61,392 bases of DNA from an uncultured Lachnospiraceae bacterium (GTDB lineage Bacteria > Bacillota > Clostridia > Lachnospirales > Lachnospiraceae): positions 1 through 61,392 of the forward strand of contig CAKRYY010000015.1 of assembly GCA_934432885.1 (NCBI GenBank), read 5' to 3'. A program made the translations under genes and the position numbers. The notes beneath the pieces are model-generated. The model saw nothing but the letters and a program-made list of their open reading frames with translations. It searched no databases and was not told the origin of the DNA. Shown here piece by piece: positions 33,340-41,322 of the stretch (position 1 is the first letter of the stretch; the number at the start of each line of letters is the position of its first letter).

Positions 33340-34899
33340 CTAATTGACAGTTCCCATCTTCTTAAGTCTCTGTAAATATGCCTTGCTGATCTGCATATTT
33401 TCCTCGCCAAATACATGGTCGAGATAGGTAATCAGACCATCCAGCTCGTCGCGCACAAAGCCCATTCCCAGCGATTCAAACTTACGCAGAATCTTTGCGG
33501 TAAAGATAAAGTCAATGCCATCCAGCTCTACGCCGCCGCATGCCACATAGCAGGGAATATAGTCGCGTATCTGCTTCATAATACGGTTACCAAAGGTAAG
33601 CCTGAAATGTCTTATCAGATAGTTGTCCAGCTTGTCCAGCTCAATCAGCATTTCCTGAGAAACCGGATATTTTTCCTTTGCCGCCTCATAGAGTGCAGTC
33701 AGATGCGTGTAGCTTAAGTGCATCGCTTCCTCCTGGGGCACCTCAAACGCCTCTGCCTTTTCATCAAGGTCAATCGGAATCGCACGGTCATATACCTTAT
33801 CCGAAACGGCAAAGGTGGAGTCATCGTTATTGATGGTTCCGACATACCAGATATTGGAGGGAATCCAGATTTTTCCCTCCTTCATCTTCTCCGGATCAGA
33901 TGCCGCCATCGAAGAAACAAGGCTGATATAACGCTCGTCATCTCTGGGAAGCTCCAGAATGGAGAGCATTTCTGCAAAATAATATTCCACGCGGGCAATG
34001 TTCATCTCGTCCAAAATCACGACCCGCAAATCATCTATGTACTGTGATTCATAGAGCGTCTTTAAAAAATCCGGCTCCGTATATTTCTTGGTAAATTCGT
34101 TATAGTAGCCAACCAGCTCCGTACGGTCTCTCCATGAGGGCTGTACCGAGCAGATAACAGCGGGCTGTCTGATAAACTGTCCGAGCGCATAGGGAAGCGA
34201 GGTTTTTCCCGTACCGGAAATCCCCTGCAAAATAACCATCTTTGCCGCGCCAAACGAAGCGAACAGCCGCTTCATAATCTCCAAATCATAATACAAGCCA
34301 AGCTTAGAGGCTGCAAAATTGCGGAAACGCTGACAGATTTCCTCCAGGGTTACGGTATTGTCATATTCCGGCGGCGCATATTCAGTTCTGAAATAAGCAT
34401 CCACACCGGAAAGCCTGGGAAACCGCAGTTCTCCGGTCTCCACAACTGTAACCTCAGACTTTTCTTCCTCTCCGTCCACCTCTACATTCATGCCGTCCAG
34501 CAAATCCGCATTTGCCGCCATTCCCATCTCAGAAACCTTCATGGCAAGAATTTTATCCTTTTCATAGGTGGTCTTTAAAACCTCACGGTTTAGTTTTACC
34601 ACCTCATCCTTCATTTTCTCATATTCCACAACGGGAACCTTGAAGCGGAATGCCACCCGCAGTCCTCTGTAAATCAGATAGCATACGAGCACGATAAGCG
34701 CAAGAATCAGAAGATGGACTATGACCACGCAGATCCAGCCCAGCACGGACAGTTCTCCTTTATAAGTACGAAATACATTCAGATAATATGGAACATCCAC
34801 CAACCCGATAAGCAAATTTCCGATGGCATAGACAACATCCATAAAAAGCTCAACAATGTGCTCCATCATCGTATAGAAATAGTAAAAAAAGGCATTCAC
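33340..34899 (-). CDS. McrB-like AAA+ ATPase with N-terminal membrane segments
   Basis: I place the start at GTG 34897-34899, which has GAGGA seven bases upstream; a GTG seven codons earlier has a poor site. The 519-residue product has one or two hydrophobic stretches and a clear helix (LLILALIVLVCYLIYRGL), then a coiled linker (about 100-135). The AAA+ domain of McrB/MoxR type has Walker A GISGTGKTS, Walker B VVILDEMNIARVEYYF and sensor segment GTINNDDSTF. McrB itself is soluble and acts in restriction; a membrane anchor is unusual. With the DUF2357-like partner 10 bases downstream it forms a McrBC-like pair inside a surface-protein operon. Confidence 0.82.
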   Translation of the reverse strand: MNAFFYYFYTMMEHIVELFMDVVYAIGNLLIGLVDVPYYLNVFRTYKGELSVLGWICVVIVHLLILALIVLVCYLIYRGLRVAFRFKVPVVEYEKMKDEVVKLNREVLKTTYEKDKILAMKVSEMGMAANADLLDGMNVEVDGEEEKSEVTVVETGELRFPRLSGVDAYFRTEYAPPEYDNTVTLEEICQRFRNFAASKLGLYYDLEIMKRLFASFGAAKMVILQGISGTGKTSLPYALGQFIRQPAVICSVQPSWRDRTELVGYYNEFTKKYTEPDFLKTLYESQYIDDLRVVILDEMNIARVEYYFAEMLSILELPRDDERYISLVSSMAASDPEKMKEGKIWIPSNIWYVGTINNDDSTFAVSDKVYDRAIPIDLDEKAEAFEVPQEEAMHLSYTHLTALYEAAKEKYPVSQEMLIELDKLDNYLIRHFRLTFGNRIMKQIRDYIPCYVACGGVELDGIDFIFTAKILRKFESLGMGFVRDELDGLITYLDHVFGEENMQISKAYLQRLKKMGTVN

Positions 34900-34948
34900 T
34901 TTATTTTCCTCATATTGCACCGGATTTCCCGGTCTGTTTCCTGACAGC

Positions 34949-35794
34949 CTATAATGCGTTAAACTGGATGCGTCCCTCCAGCTCGTCTGTCATAATGCCA
35001 TTTACGCAGCTTCTGTCCGTTCCTTCAATCCAGATATACATTTCAATCTTTGTCTCTCCTGATACATCAAAAAGCTTCACTGAATTTCCATCGCTGCCGC
35101 CATCAAAGTCACCGCCCGTTTTCTGCTGTACCAGCTTATCCTTTACAGGATAAGAGCTTCCACTTGCATGGGGAATATAATTTGTACTGGAAGAATTGTT
35201 ATCATAATTCGGCTCATAGATAATCCACTCAGAGCCTACCTTAAAACCTACACGGACTGCCTGCTCGGCTTTATCTGAAGCAGTGTGTGCATCCTTCCTT
35301 TTTATATAACATCCGTTATCTGAACTATCATTCTTTAACAGCCCTACGGAAACCGTTCCGCTGCCGCCAGCAGGACGCAGGTAATAAGTGTATTTTGCCA
35401 CATATTCTTTATATAAAGTGTCATCCGTCGGTACATCTCCCAAATCTGTGTCCGTGACCACGCCGCCTGTAGCCTTAATCGCCTGCTTAAAGACAGGGTC
35501 TTTGGCGGTCACGGTAACCGGTGTCAGCTTTTCCGTCTGAACCTGACCGGATGGCTGGTCGGCAATATCAATCGAGCTCTGCCAGCTGCTTTTATCCCAT
35601 GAAATCTCAAGACCGCCCTTGGTCGCTGCCGTCAGCTTAAGCCCCTCTACCGAAGGGCTGCTCGTTACCGTAAACCATGCGTAGGTCGCCGTGCTGAGCA
35701 TTGCCACCGATACGCAGACCATAACAAAGGCATTACGGATATTGCTAAGCCGCCTGCTCCTTCCTTCATCCTTCCTGTTTGCTTCTTTTTTCAT
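34949..35794 (-). CDS. TasA/camelysin-like fibre protein with SipW-type signal peptide (281 residues)
   Basis: The signal (AFVMVCVSVAMLSTATYAWF) ends in the SipW junction TYAWFTVTSSPSVEG, followed by LKLTAATKGGLEIS, as in TasA/CalY relatives. The mature part is beta-rich and closes with MYIWIEGTDRSCVNG and GRIQFNAL, a C-terminal pattern shared with the next upstream gene. GAGGGCGGG is the ribosome site. It is likely a major or minor subunit of an extracellular fibre. It lies 64 bases after the other TasA-like gene and 49 before the ATPase. Confidence 0.8.
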   Translation of the reverse strand: MKKEANRKDEGRSRRLSNIRNAFVMVCVSVAMLSTATYAWFTVTSSPSVEGLKLTAATKGGLEISWDKSSWQSSIDIADQPSGQVQTEKLTPVTVTAKDPVFKQAIKATGGVVTDTDLGDVPTDDTLYKEYVAKYTYYLRPAGGSGTVSVGLLKNDSSDNGCYIKRKDAHTASDKAEQAVRVGFKVGSEWIIYEPNYDNNSSSTNYIPHASGSSYPVKDKLVQQKTGGDFDGGSDGNSVKLFDVSGETKIEMYIWIEGTDRSCVNGIMTDELEGRIQFNAL

Positions 35795-35858
35795 TTCCCG
35801 CCCTCTCTTTTCTTTTGTCTTTTGCTTTTTCTCTTTTCTTACTGCGCTTTCGCTGCCC

Positions 35859-36734
35859 CTAATACCGGAAGCGCATCATCATTTCAATCGTACCGCCCAG
35901 AATGTTATTGATGCACTCAGGGTCCTCACCTTCCAGCCAGATTACTACCGTATATTTGTCAATCTCCTGTGGCTGCAGCTTTTCCCTGTAGCCGGAATCC
36001 ACTACCTTTGCTGTTTTAAATGGCTTTGTCATAAGACGGAAGTCTCCAGCTGCCGTCTCTGTCTGCTGTATTTCTTTTGCATCCTCCTGAAATGGGAACT
36101 CAAATTCCCCCTCCTGCCATTCTGCACTGCCATCTGCCCTCGGCTTTGCGTAAAGCTGCTGGCTGCCGTTCTGCCAGAGCAGCACCCAGGTCGCATATTC
36201 AATCCCCTTTGTCGCATGGCGGATATTTAAGCTATAGTGGTAAGTAACCGGGCTCTGGCTGATATTTTTTACATAAAATGTATAGGCGATATAATCCTGT
36301 CCATTGTGGTCGCCGTTTATCTGTTCAACCTCCGGGTCTATGTCAAAAATACTGATATTATCCGCCTGTGTAATTACCGTTCCCTTCAGCAGCACCCTTG
36401 GGTCTGGAAAATCCGGTGTATCATCCAGCACAAGCTGCTTTTCACCGGGATGGTCCACCCGGATAATAAATTCACCAGACTGGGTATAAAACGCAGCCAT
36501 CACATAACCCGCTAATAATAGGCTGCCGATAATCGCAACACCCTGCTTTGCCGCCACCACACGAAAAATATTTCTGACAATACTCCGCCAGCCAAGCCAC
36601 CAGTAATGAAAGCGAAAAAGGGCGTCAAAACGCAGACCGCCCTCTTTCTTTACAAAAAAACGCCGAAATCTATCCTGCTTTTTCTTCTGCCGTGCCTCAT
36701 CCCGGCCATTTTTCCTGTCCGATTTCCGTATCAT
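35859..36734 (-). CDS. TasA/camelysin-like protein with N-terminal anchor (291 residues)
   Basis: A long basic N terminus (about 60 residues, many Arg/Lys/Gln) precedes the helix VAIIGSLLLAGYVMAAFYT, so the signal sequence is deeply internal. The mature part contains FYVKNISQSPVTYHYSLNI, a beta-sandwich signature of the TasA/camelysin group, and ends VIWLEGEDPECINNIL....IEMMMRFRY, paralleling the 281-residue neighbour. It is first behind a promoter at 36764-36792 and may be the lead gene of the SipW module. The ribosome site (AGGAG, 13 bases away) is weakly spaced. Confidence 0.75.
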   Translation of the reverse strand: MIRKSDRKNGRDEARQKKKQDRFRRFFVKKEGGLRFDALFRFHYWWLGWRSIVRNIFRVVAAKQGVAIIGSLLLAGYVMAAFYTQSGEFIIRVDHPGEKQLVLDDTPDFPDPRVLLKGTVITQADNISIFDIDPEVEQINGDHNGQDYIAYTFYVKNISQSPVTYHYSLNIRHATKGIEYATWVLLWQNGSQQLYAKPRADGSAEWQEGEFEFPFQEDAKEIQQTETAAGDFRLMTKPFKTAKVVDSGYREKLQPQEIDKYTVVIWLEGEDPECINNILGGTIEMMMRFRY

Positions 36735-36763
36735 TTGTAGTCCTAAACTCCTATTTCCTATTC

Positions 36764-36792
36764 ATTGTACTACATTTAGGGATAGCGTACAA
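36764..36792 (-). promoter_or_regulatory. Internal promoter of the SipW module
   Basis: Minus-strand TTGTAC (36787-36792) and TACAAT (36764-36769) with a 17-base spacer, in the largest gap (82 bases) inside the surface locus. It would allow the SipW part to be expressed separately from the XrtG part. Confidence 0.6.
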
Positions 36793-36816
36793 CCTAAAAC
36801 AAGAAAGAATACAAAT

Positions 36817-37254
36817 TTACGAAAATCGTTTCGCATTTCTTTCACTCAATTCTTCATACCAGTCGTTCCAGATGTCCTCTTCATCAAACAGCGCATTGAT
36901 TACATAGGATCTCGTCGGTGTCTCGCTCAGCTCCAGCATCAGTAAAATCCAGCCGTCCCGTATGATATTATCCTGAATCAATCCAAAGAAATAATGTGCC
37001 GCATTTTCTACCGTAGGCACCAGCGTATCAAACGGCGGACAGTCATTGAGCAGCTTATCCTGATACCGATCCATCAGTTCATCCATCTTACGCTCAATGC
37101 CAGAAAACGGCGTCATTCCATTCTGGTCAGAAACCACACTGATGGTAAGCTCCCACGTATGCGGATGCACCTCGCCCGGCTTACCATTGCTTATAATATA
37201 GTGGTTCATATTCAGATAGCATTTGAATTTGTATTGTCTATACGTTTTTTCCAT
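36817..37254 (-). CDS. PTPS/QueD-like protein of the XrtG locus (second copy)
   Basis: The ATG at 37252-37254 with AGGAG eight bases upstream gives 145 residues. The fold signature of 6-pyruvoyl-tetrahydropterin synthase is present: His in NMNHYI, the pair HPHTWEL for zinc, then a central helix and ELSETPTRSYVI. The catalytic Cys that precedes the HxH pair in true PTPS/QueD enzymes is missing (GKPGEVHPH). It overlaps the glycosyltransferase gene by 17 bases. Such PTPS-related proteins are a known companion of XrtG; the reaction is unknown. Confidence 0.8.
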   Translation of the reverse strand: MEKTYRQYKFKCYLNMNHYIISNGKPGEVHPHTWELTISVVSDQNGMTPFSGIERKMDELMDRYQDKLLNDCPPFDTLVPTVENAAHYFFGLIQDNIIRDGWILLMLELSETPTRSYVINALFDEEDIWNDWYEELSERNAKRFS

Positions 37255-38632
37255 GCTTTGTCTCCTGCTTTTCCAACACAAAGAGTAATCCGTTCCGCAG
37301 ACAGCGCAGTCCTGTAAAGTCCTTTTTTACCGTATCAAGCACAATCCGCTTCTCCTCTGTAAAATTCAAAGTCTTCCAGCTGCTCTTGCGCCGGATGGAA
37401 TTGATGATTCCTGCAAACCTGACAAAAAATGCAAACAGGTTAAAAAGAGGCAGTATCAGGATATACAGTAATTTTCCCGCATAATAACGCCTGATAGCGC
37501 CAAATTCCCGTAGGAAAGAAAGAATGTTCAGATAATATAGGAAAGAGCTGCATACATACAGCAGATAAATCAGCACGCACGCCACTGCTACATTATGAAA
37601 GGAATAATTCATACAGCCTAAGACCAGCAGCGCAAAATACCAGATCATTCTCGGAAATGCAAAGGTATGGTCCAGCATCAACAGTCTGATTACAGGATTT
37701 TTAATATAGTTGAAGATAGGATGCTTAAGCCCATCGCGCAGAAACATGTGGGATACTTCCAGTTCTCCTATCTGCCACCGCTGACGCTGTGTATAAAATT
37801 TATTGACATCGTCAATCGGATCCACCATAAAAATGGCGTCATTACAGAGATGTACCTTCTTTTTGAGGATAGATTTTACCTGAAAGGTCAGATGCGTATC
37901 CTCACAGATGGTATTGGTATTGTACAGAAATGTCTTTAACAGAACTGATTTGCGGAAGGCAGAAAATGCGCCGGAAAGCGTATAGATTCCATTAAACTGC
38001 GATTCAAAATTCCTGCCTGCCAGAAATGCCTGCGCATATTCCATAAACTCCAGCCGCCTGAAGCATTTCAAAAAAAGCGGCTTTGTCTGCTCAATCAGGG
38101 CTGGTTCTGTTAAAATAACGCCCGTCATGCAATCCGTATCGCTGTTTTGCTCAAATGCCCTGACCATGTTCATCAGCGCGGTCTCATGCAGAACGCCGTC
38201 GCTGTCTATATTGATGATATATTTGCCTGTGCTGTTAAAAATTGCCTTGTTAAGCGCCTTGGATTTTCCCTGTTTGGAACGCATCCACCACATAGAAAGC
38301 GTTGGAAACGCCATCTGCGCCTCCTGAAATACAGCAAAGCTGTTATCCTTAGAGCCATTGTCTACCAGTATAATCTCTATATTCTTATCTGGATAGGTCG
38401 ATAAGTGAATCGACTCAATACAGCGGTGCAGGGTCTGTCCGGAATTATAGACCGGCACAATCAGCGTAATGCCTGGCAGAAAATCCAGCTTCTTATGATT
38501 ATGGGTACGTTTCCGTTTCAAAAGCAGCACAAAAAAATTGCCGACGGACGGAATAAACTCCACCACAAGCGGAATGACAATCCAAGCTGCCCAGAAAAAA
38601 AAGCTATTTGCCAGTTTCACTATCATAACCAA
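37238..38632 (-). CDS. Processive family 2 glycosyltransferase, exosortase G-associated
   Basis: A 464-residue membrane GT2: an N-terminal helix, then the catalytic domain with PVYNSGQTL, ILVDNGSKDNS, the UDP-sugar/metal motif IDSDGVL, the catalytic-base segment CEDTHLTF and the processivity motif TQRQRWQIGE (QxxRW). Three or four C-terminal helices should form the export channel, as in cellulose or hyaluronan synthases. The family regularly sits beside XrtG in Firmicutes. It overlaps the XrtG gene by 29 bases. It probably makes an exported polysaccharide or a sugar that decorates or anchors the sorted protein. Confidence 0.88.
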   Translation of the reverse strand: MVMIVKLANSFFFWAAWIVIPLVVEFIPSVGNFFVLLLKRKRTHNHKKLDFLPGITLIVPVYNSGQTLHRCIESIHLSTYPDKNIEIILVDNGSKDNSFAVFQEAQMAFPTLSMWWMRSKQGKSKALNKAIFNSTGKYIINIDSDGVLHETALMNMVRAFEQNSDTDCMTGVILTEPALIEQTKPLFLKCFRRLEFMEYAQAFLAGRNFESQFNGIYTLSGAFSAFRKSVLLKTFLYNTNTICEDTHLTFQVKSILKKKVHLCNDAIFMVDPIDDVNKFYTQRQRWQIGELEVSHMFLRDGLKHPIFNYIKNPVIRLLMLDHTFAFPRMIWYFALLVLGCMNYSFHNVAVACVLIYLLYVCSSFLYYLNILSFLREFGAIRRYYAGKLLYILILPLFNLFAFFVRFAGIINSIRRKSSWKTLNFTEEKRIVLDTVKKDFTGLRCLRNGLLFVLEKQETKHGKNV

Positions 38633-39221
38633 ATTCTCCTACCCGCTGCCGCCGTATCTGTGCTCTGGTAAACACATAAAAATACAGGATAATCGACAAT
38701 GCATAAAAAAGAAGCCTGCCTACTATGGTATGCGCCATATAGTAGGATTCATTGCCAAACTGATTTATCATCAGACAGATACTGAAAAGACGGATAATAT
38801 TCGCCGCAATAATCCAGAGAATTCCTGCAAAGGAAATCAGGAGCTTTTCCCATGTACGGTATACTGCAAAAAAAGCAACCAGTGAGATAAACACAAGTAT
38901 TTCAATTACACCGCCGCACTCAAAATCCACGTAGAGGGATATTGGTCCATCTGCATTATCAATAAAAAGGATGGCATGGTCTGTGTATGCCCGGAAGATT
39001 CCAAATACATTGCCAAGCAGACCTGTCAGATAGCAGGTCAGTGTCGTCAAAATCCGTGTCAGGGGCTTTTGCAGAACTGCAAAGGAAAAAAGAAATGTTC
39101 CTACGCTTCCTGCCAGAAAAAAGTAAAATTCCAGTTTTTTTCTATGAAATACTGTAAGGCAGTAAATCCATGCTGCAAATGCAAGCAAAAGAAGTGCCTT
39201 ACCTGCCAGTGTAGACATCAT
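38604..39221 (-). CDS. xrtG: Exosortase family protein XrtG
   Basis: A 205-residue polytopic protein with six or so helices. The exosortase catalytic residues are all present: Cys102 in DFECGGVIE, Arg144 in IAANIIRLF and His164 in YMAHTIVGR. The length and the neighbours (glycosyltransferase, PTPS-like proteins, polytopic membrane protein, C-terminally sorted protein) identify the Firmicutes XrtG class. It should cleave the C-terminal signal of the 531-residue protein encoded two genes upstream and transfer it to an unknown acceptor. GGAG lies 12-15 bases before the two adjacent ATGs. It overlaps both neighbours. Confidence 0.9.
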   Translation of the reverse strand: MMSTLAGKALLLLAFAAWIYCLTVFHRKKLEFYFFLAGSVGTFLFSFAVLQKPLTRILTTLTCYLTGLLGNVFGIFRAYTDHAILFIDNADGPISLYVDFECGGVIEILVFISLVAFFAVYRTWEKLLISFAGILWIIAANIIRLFSICLMINQFGNESYYMAHTIVGRLLFYALSIILYFYVFTRAQIRRQRVGEFGYDSETGK

Positions 39222-39715
39222 TGTTTTTCTTCTCCTGTTTTTAGCTTTTCCTCGTTCTTTTGATATACGCCCTCATATTTTTCCCGCACGCGCCTACAGT
39301 AAGCCTCAACTGCCTCCTGCTTAACGCGGTTATAGACATCTCCAAGCAAAAGCTGCCCTCCTACGCAATACCGCGATACAGGGCTGTCTCCGATTTCCAG
39401 TGTCAGAAGCCTCATGCTCCGTCTGGCAAAGCGTTCCTTAAGCTCATCAAAAAAATGGTCGCCCATCGCTTCCAGTGTGGGAATCCTGTCCTTAAATACC
39501 TGCAGCTCGTTTAAACGGATGCCGCGATAGGTTTCAAAATAGTCATACAAAAACTGCTCAATATTTAAGAATATCGCCTGCTCATTTGTCTCCCTTGTAA
39601 CATACATGCCCACACGAAAGGTGTGGGCGTGCATTTTTCTCGGGTCTTCTGGACTTAAATTGTGCATGGCATTAAAGTTTACATGGTACAGGTATGCCTC
39701 CTGCCGCGTTTTCAT
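39218..39715 (-). CDS. PTPS/QueD-like protein of the XrtG locus (first copy)
   Basis: 165 residues with FNAMHNL and KMHAHTFRV supplying the three zinc-binding His of the PTPS fold, and LEIGDSPVSRYCV near the C terminus. As in the second copy, the catalytic Cys before HxH is absent (DPRKMHAH). It overlaps the gene for the sorted protein and the xrtG gene by 4 bases each, so translation is tightly coupled. This matches the 6-pyruvoyl tetrahydropterin synthase-related family known from XrtG loci; its substrate is not known. Confidence 0.82.
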   Translation of the reverse strand: MKTRQEAYLYHVNFNAMHNLSPEDPRKMHAHTFRVGMYVTRETNEQAIFLNIEQFLYDYFETYRGIRLNELQVFKDRIPTLEAMGDHFFDELKERFARRSMRLLTLEIGDSPVSRYCVGGQLLLGDVYNRVKQEAVEAYCRRVREKYEGVYQKNEEKLKTGEEKQ

Positions 39716-41307
39716 GCGTGCGCCGCTCCTATCTCTTCTCGCTTTTTCAGCCAGACATAGCCTGCCGGCACCAGCAGAAATACTCCGGCCGCAAACGGAA
39801 TCGCTCCAGTCGGCGAACCTGCTACTCCGATTCTGCGGTACATCAGGTTCGGTGTGAAGAACTGAATCATGCTGTAATTATCAAGGTCAATTTCACCGTT
39901 CTGCATCTGGAATGCAGACAGCGGAATCTTTAATTCCAATTCATTATTTTTCTGATCCTCTGTCACATGGTAATAAGCAGCTGCACCATCTACAACAGTA
40001 CCGGAAATGTCATAATCTCCATTCCTGACATCCACCTGATAGGTGCCGGGTCCGGGTGTTGCTCCGGTAATGGACTGTGCATTGTCCCAGGCAATCCGGT
40101 ATTTTACCTGTTTCCCATCTATATAGAAATTGTAATCATCACCATTTGACTGCGTACCACTATAAATTGTAGCATACTTGATTTTCAGATAAACATTCTC
40201 ACCATCAGAATACAGCTTCATCTCATGGCGCACATTGCTGTCATAGGTACCTTCCTCAGTCTTATAGCAGACACCGTCCTTCCATTCTCCCCACTGCCAG
40301 CAGCTCTGGGAATTATCCCAGTTGTACTCATAGGAGGAAGGAATCTCATCCCAGCCGGAAAAACTGCCGTCCACCGCAGGTGCATTCCCCCTTGTGGATG
40401 CCGTCTTTTTACTATCTTCTTCCTTGACTTCCGCACCCTGACTGATGAGCATGACCAGATTGCCGTCCTCATCCACATAGCTGTCCAGAATGACGTTTTC
40501 TCCGTATTCATCCGACGGTATGTATTTCTTTAAAACGTTTGCCTCTCCATCATAGTTCTCTGCAATCGTTTTATAGTCCATGCCAACAAGGGAGGATGGT
40601 TTCATTTCCTCTCCCGCTTTATTTACAAAGGATTTTTCCTCCGCCTCCTCCTGCGCCGGCTCTTCTGCGCCGCTCTCCGCGCCATTTTCGCCTTCTGGGA
40701 GTCTGCCGTCTGTCTGCTCTCCATTTTCTCCGGCATCCTCGCCGCCAGCCTCACTCTCTTTGCCGTCAGTTTTACCTTCTGATGCAGCATCCTTATTTTC
40801 TGTACCAGTCTTACTGTTTTCTGATGACTCTCCCTTATCTTTCGATGTCTCGCCGTTCTCCGAAGCTTCTCCTCTGCTTTCAGATGCAGCACCGTTCTCT
40901 GAAGCTTCTCCCTTGCTTTCAGATGCATCACCGTTCTCTGAAGCTTCTCCCTTGCTTTCAGATACGTTGCCGCTCTCCGAAGCTTCGCTCTTAGCCTCCG
41001 ATGTCTTACCATTCTCAGAAGCTCCGCTCTTAGCCTCCGATGCCTTACTGCTCTCCGAAGCTTCGCTCTTGCTTTCGGATGCCTTACTGCTCTCCGAAGC
41101 TTCGCTCTTGCTTTCGGATGCCTTACTGCTCTCAGAAGCTCCGCTCTTGCTTTCGGATGCCTTACTGCTCTCCGAAGTTTCGCTCTTGCTTTCGGATGCC
41201 TGCGCTGTTTCCTCCTGCGCAGCCGCAAAGCTGGTATTCGCGCCAAGCAGCAACAGCGAAAGCATTACTGCAAGCAGCCTTTTCCCTATCCTTTTCCTTC
41301 TCATCAT
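39712..41307 (-). CDS. Serine-rich repeat protein with Firmicu-CTERM-type exosortase sorting signal
   Basis: A 531-residue precursor: signal peptide (LLAVMLSLLLLGANTSFAAA), ten 13-residue Ser/Glu/Lys/Ala repeats (about residues 38-167), an acidic linker, then a beta-sandwich-like domain (VDGSFSGWDEIPS, MKLYSDGENVYLKIKYA). The C terminus has GSPTGAIPF, a hydrophobic stretch (AAGVFLLVPAGYVWL) and KKREE, the layout of exosortase sorting signals. It is the obvious XrtG substrate, encoded in the same operon. GGGAGG precedes the two adjacent ATGs. The repeats probably form an extended, possibly glycosylated stalk. Confidence 0.87.
   Translation of the reverse strand: MMRRKRIGKRLLAVMLSLLLLGANTSFAAAQEETAQASESKSETSESSKASESKSGASESSKASESKSEASESSKASESKSEASESSKASEAKSGASENGKTSEAKSEASESGNVSESKGEASENGDASESKGEASENGAASESRGEASENGETSKDKGESSENSKTGTENKDAASEGKTDGKESEAGGEDAGENGEQTDGRLPEGENGAESGAEEPAQEEAEEKSFVNKAGEEMKPSSLVGMDYKTIAENYDGEANVLKKYIPSDEYGENVILDSYVDEDGNLVMLISQGAEVKEEDSKKTASTRGNAPAVDGSFSGWDEIPSSYEYNWDNSQSCWQWGEWKDGVCYKTEEGTYDSNVRHEMKLYSDGENVYLKIKYATIYSGTQSNGDDYNFYIDGKQVKYRIAWDNAQSITGATPGPGTYQVDVRNGDYDISGTVVDGAAAYYHVTEDQKNNELELKIPLSAFQMQNGEIDLDNYSMIQFFTPNLMYRRIGVAGSPTGAIPFAAGVFLLVPAGYVWLKKREEIGAAHA
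40807..41196 (-). repeat. 39-base in-frame tandem repeats (about 10 units)
   Basis: These encode 13-residue units such as SESKSEASESSKA. The middle units near 41040-41190 are nearly identical at the DNA level, and the outer ones have diverged. Copy number is expected to vary between strains by slippage or recombination. Confidence 0.85.
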
Positions 41308-41322
41308 ACCTCTTTCCTCCCG

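Noticed and set aside
32136..34899. McrBC restriction system
   Set aside because: No nuclease motif was found, the ATPase is membrane-anchored and the genes overlap a signal peptidase; defence function is not supported.
40807..41196. CRISPR-like array
   Set aside because: The 39-base units are contiguous, in frame and encode a serine-rich protein segment; there are no spacers or cas genes.
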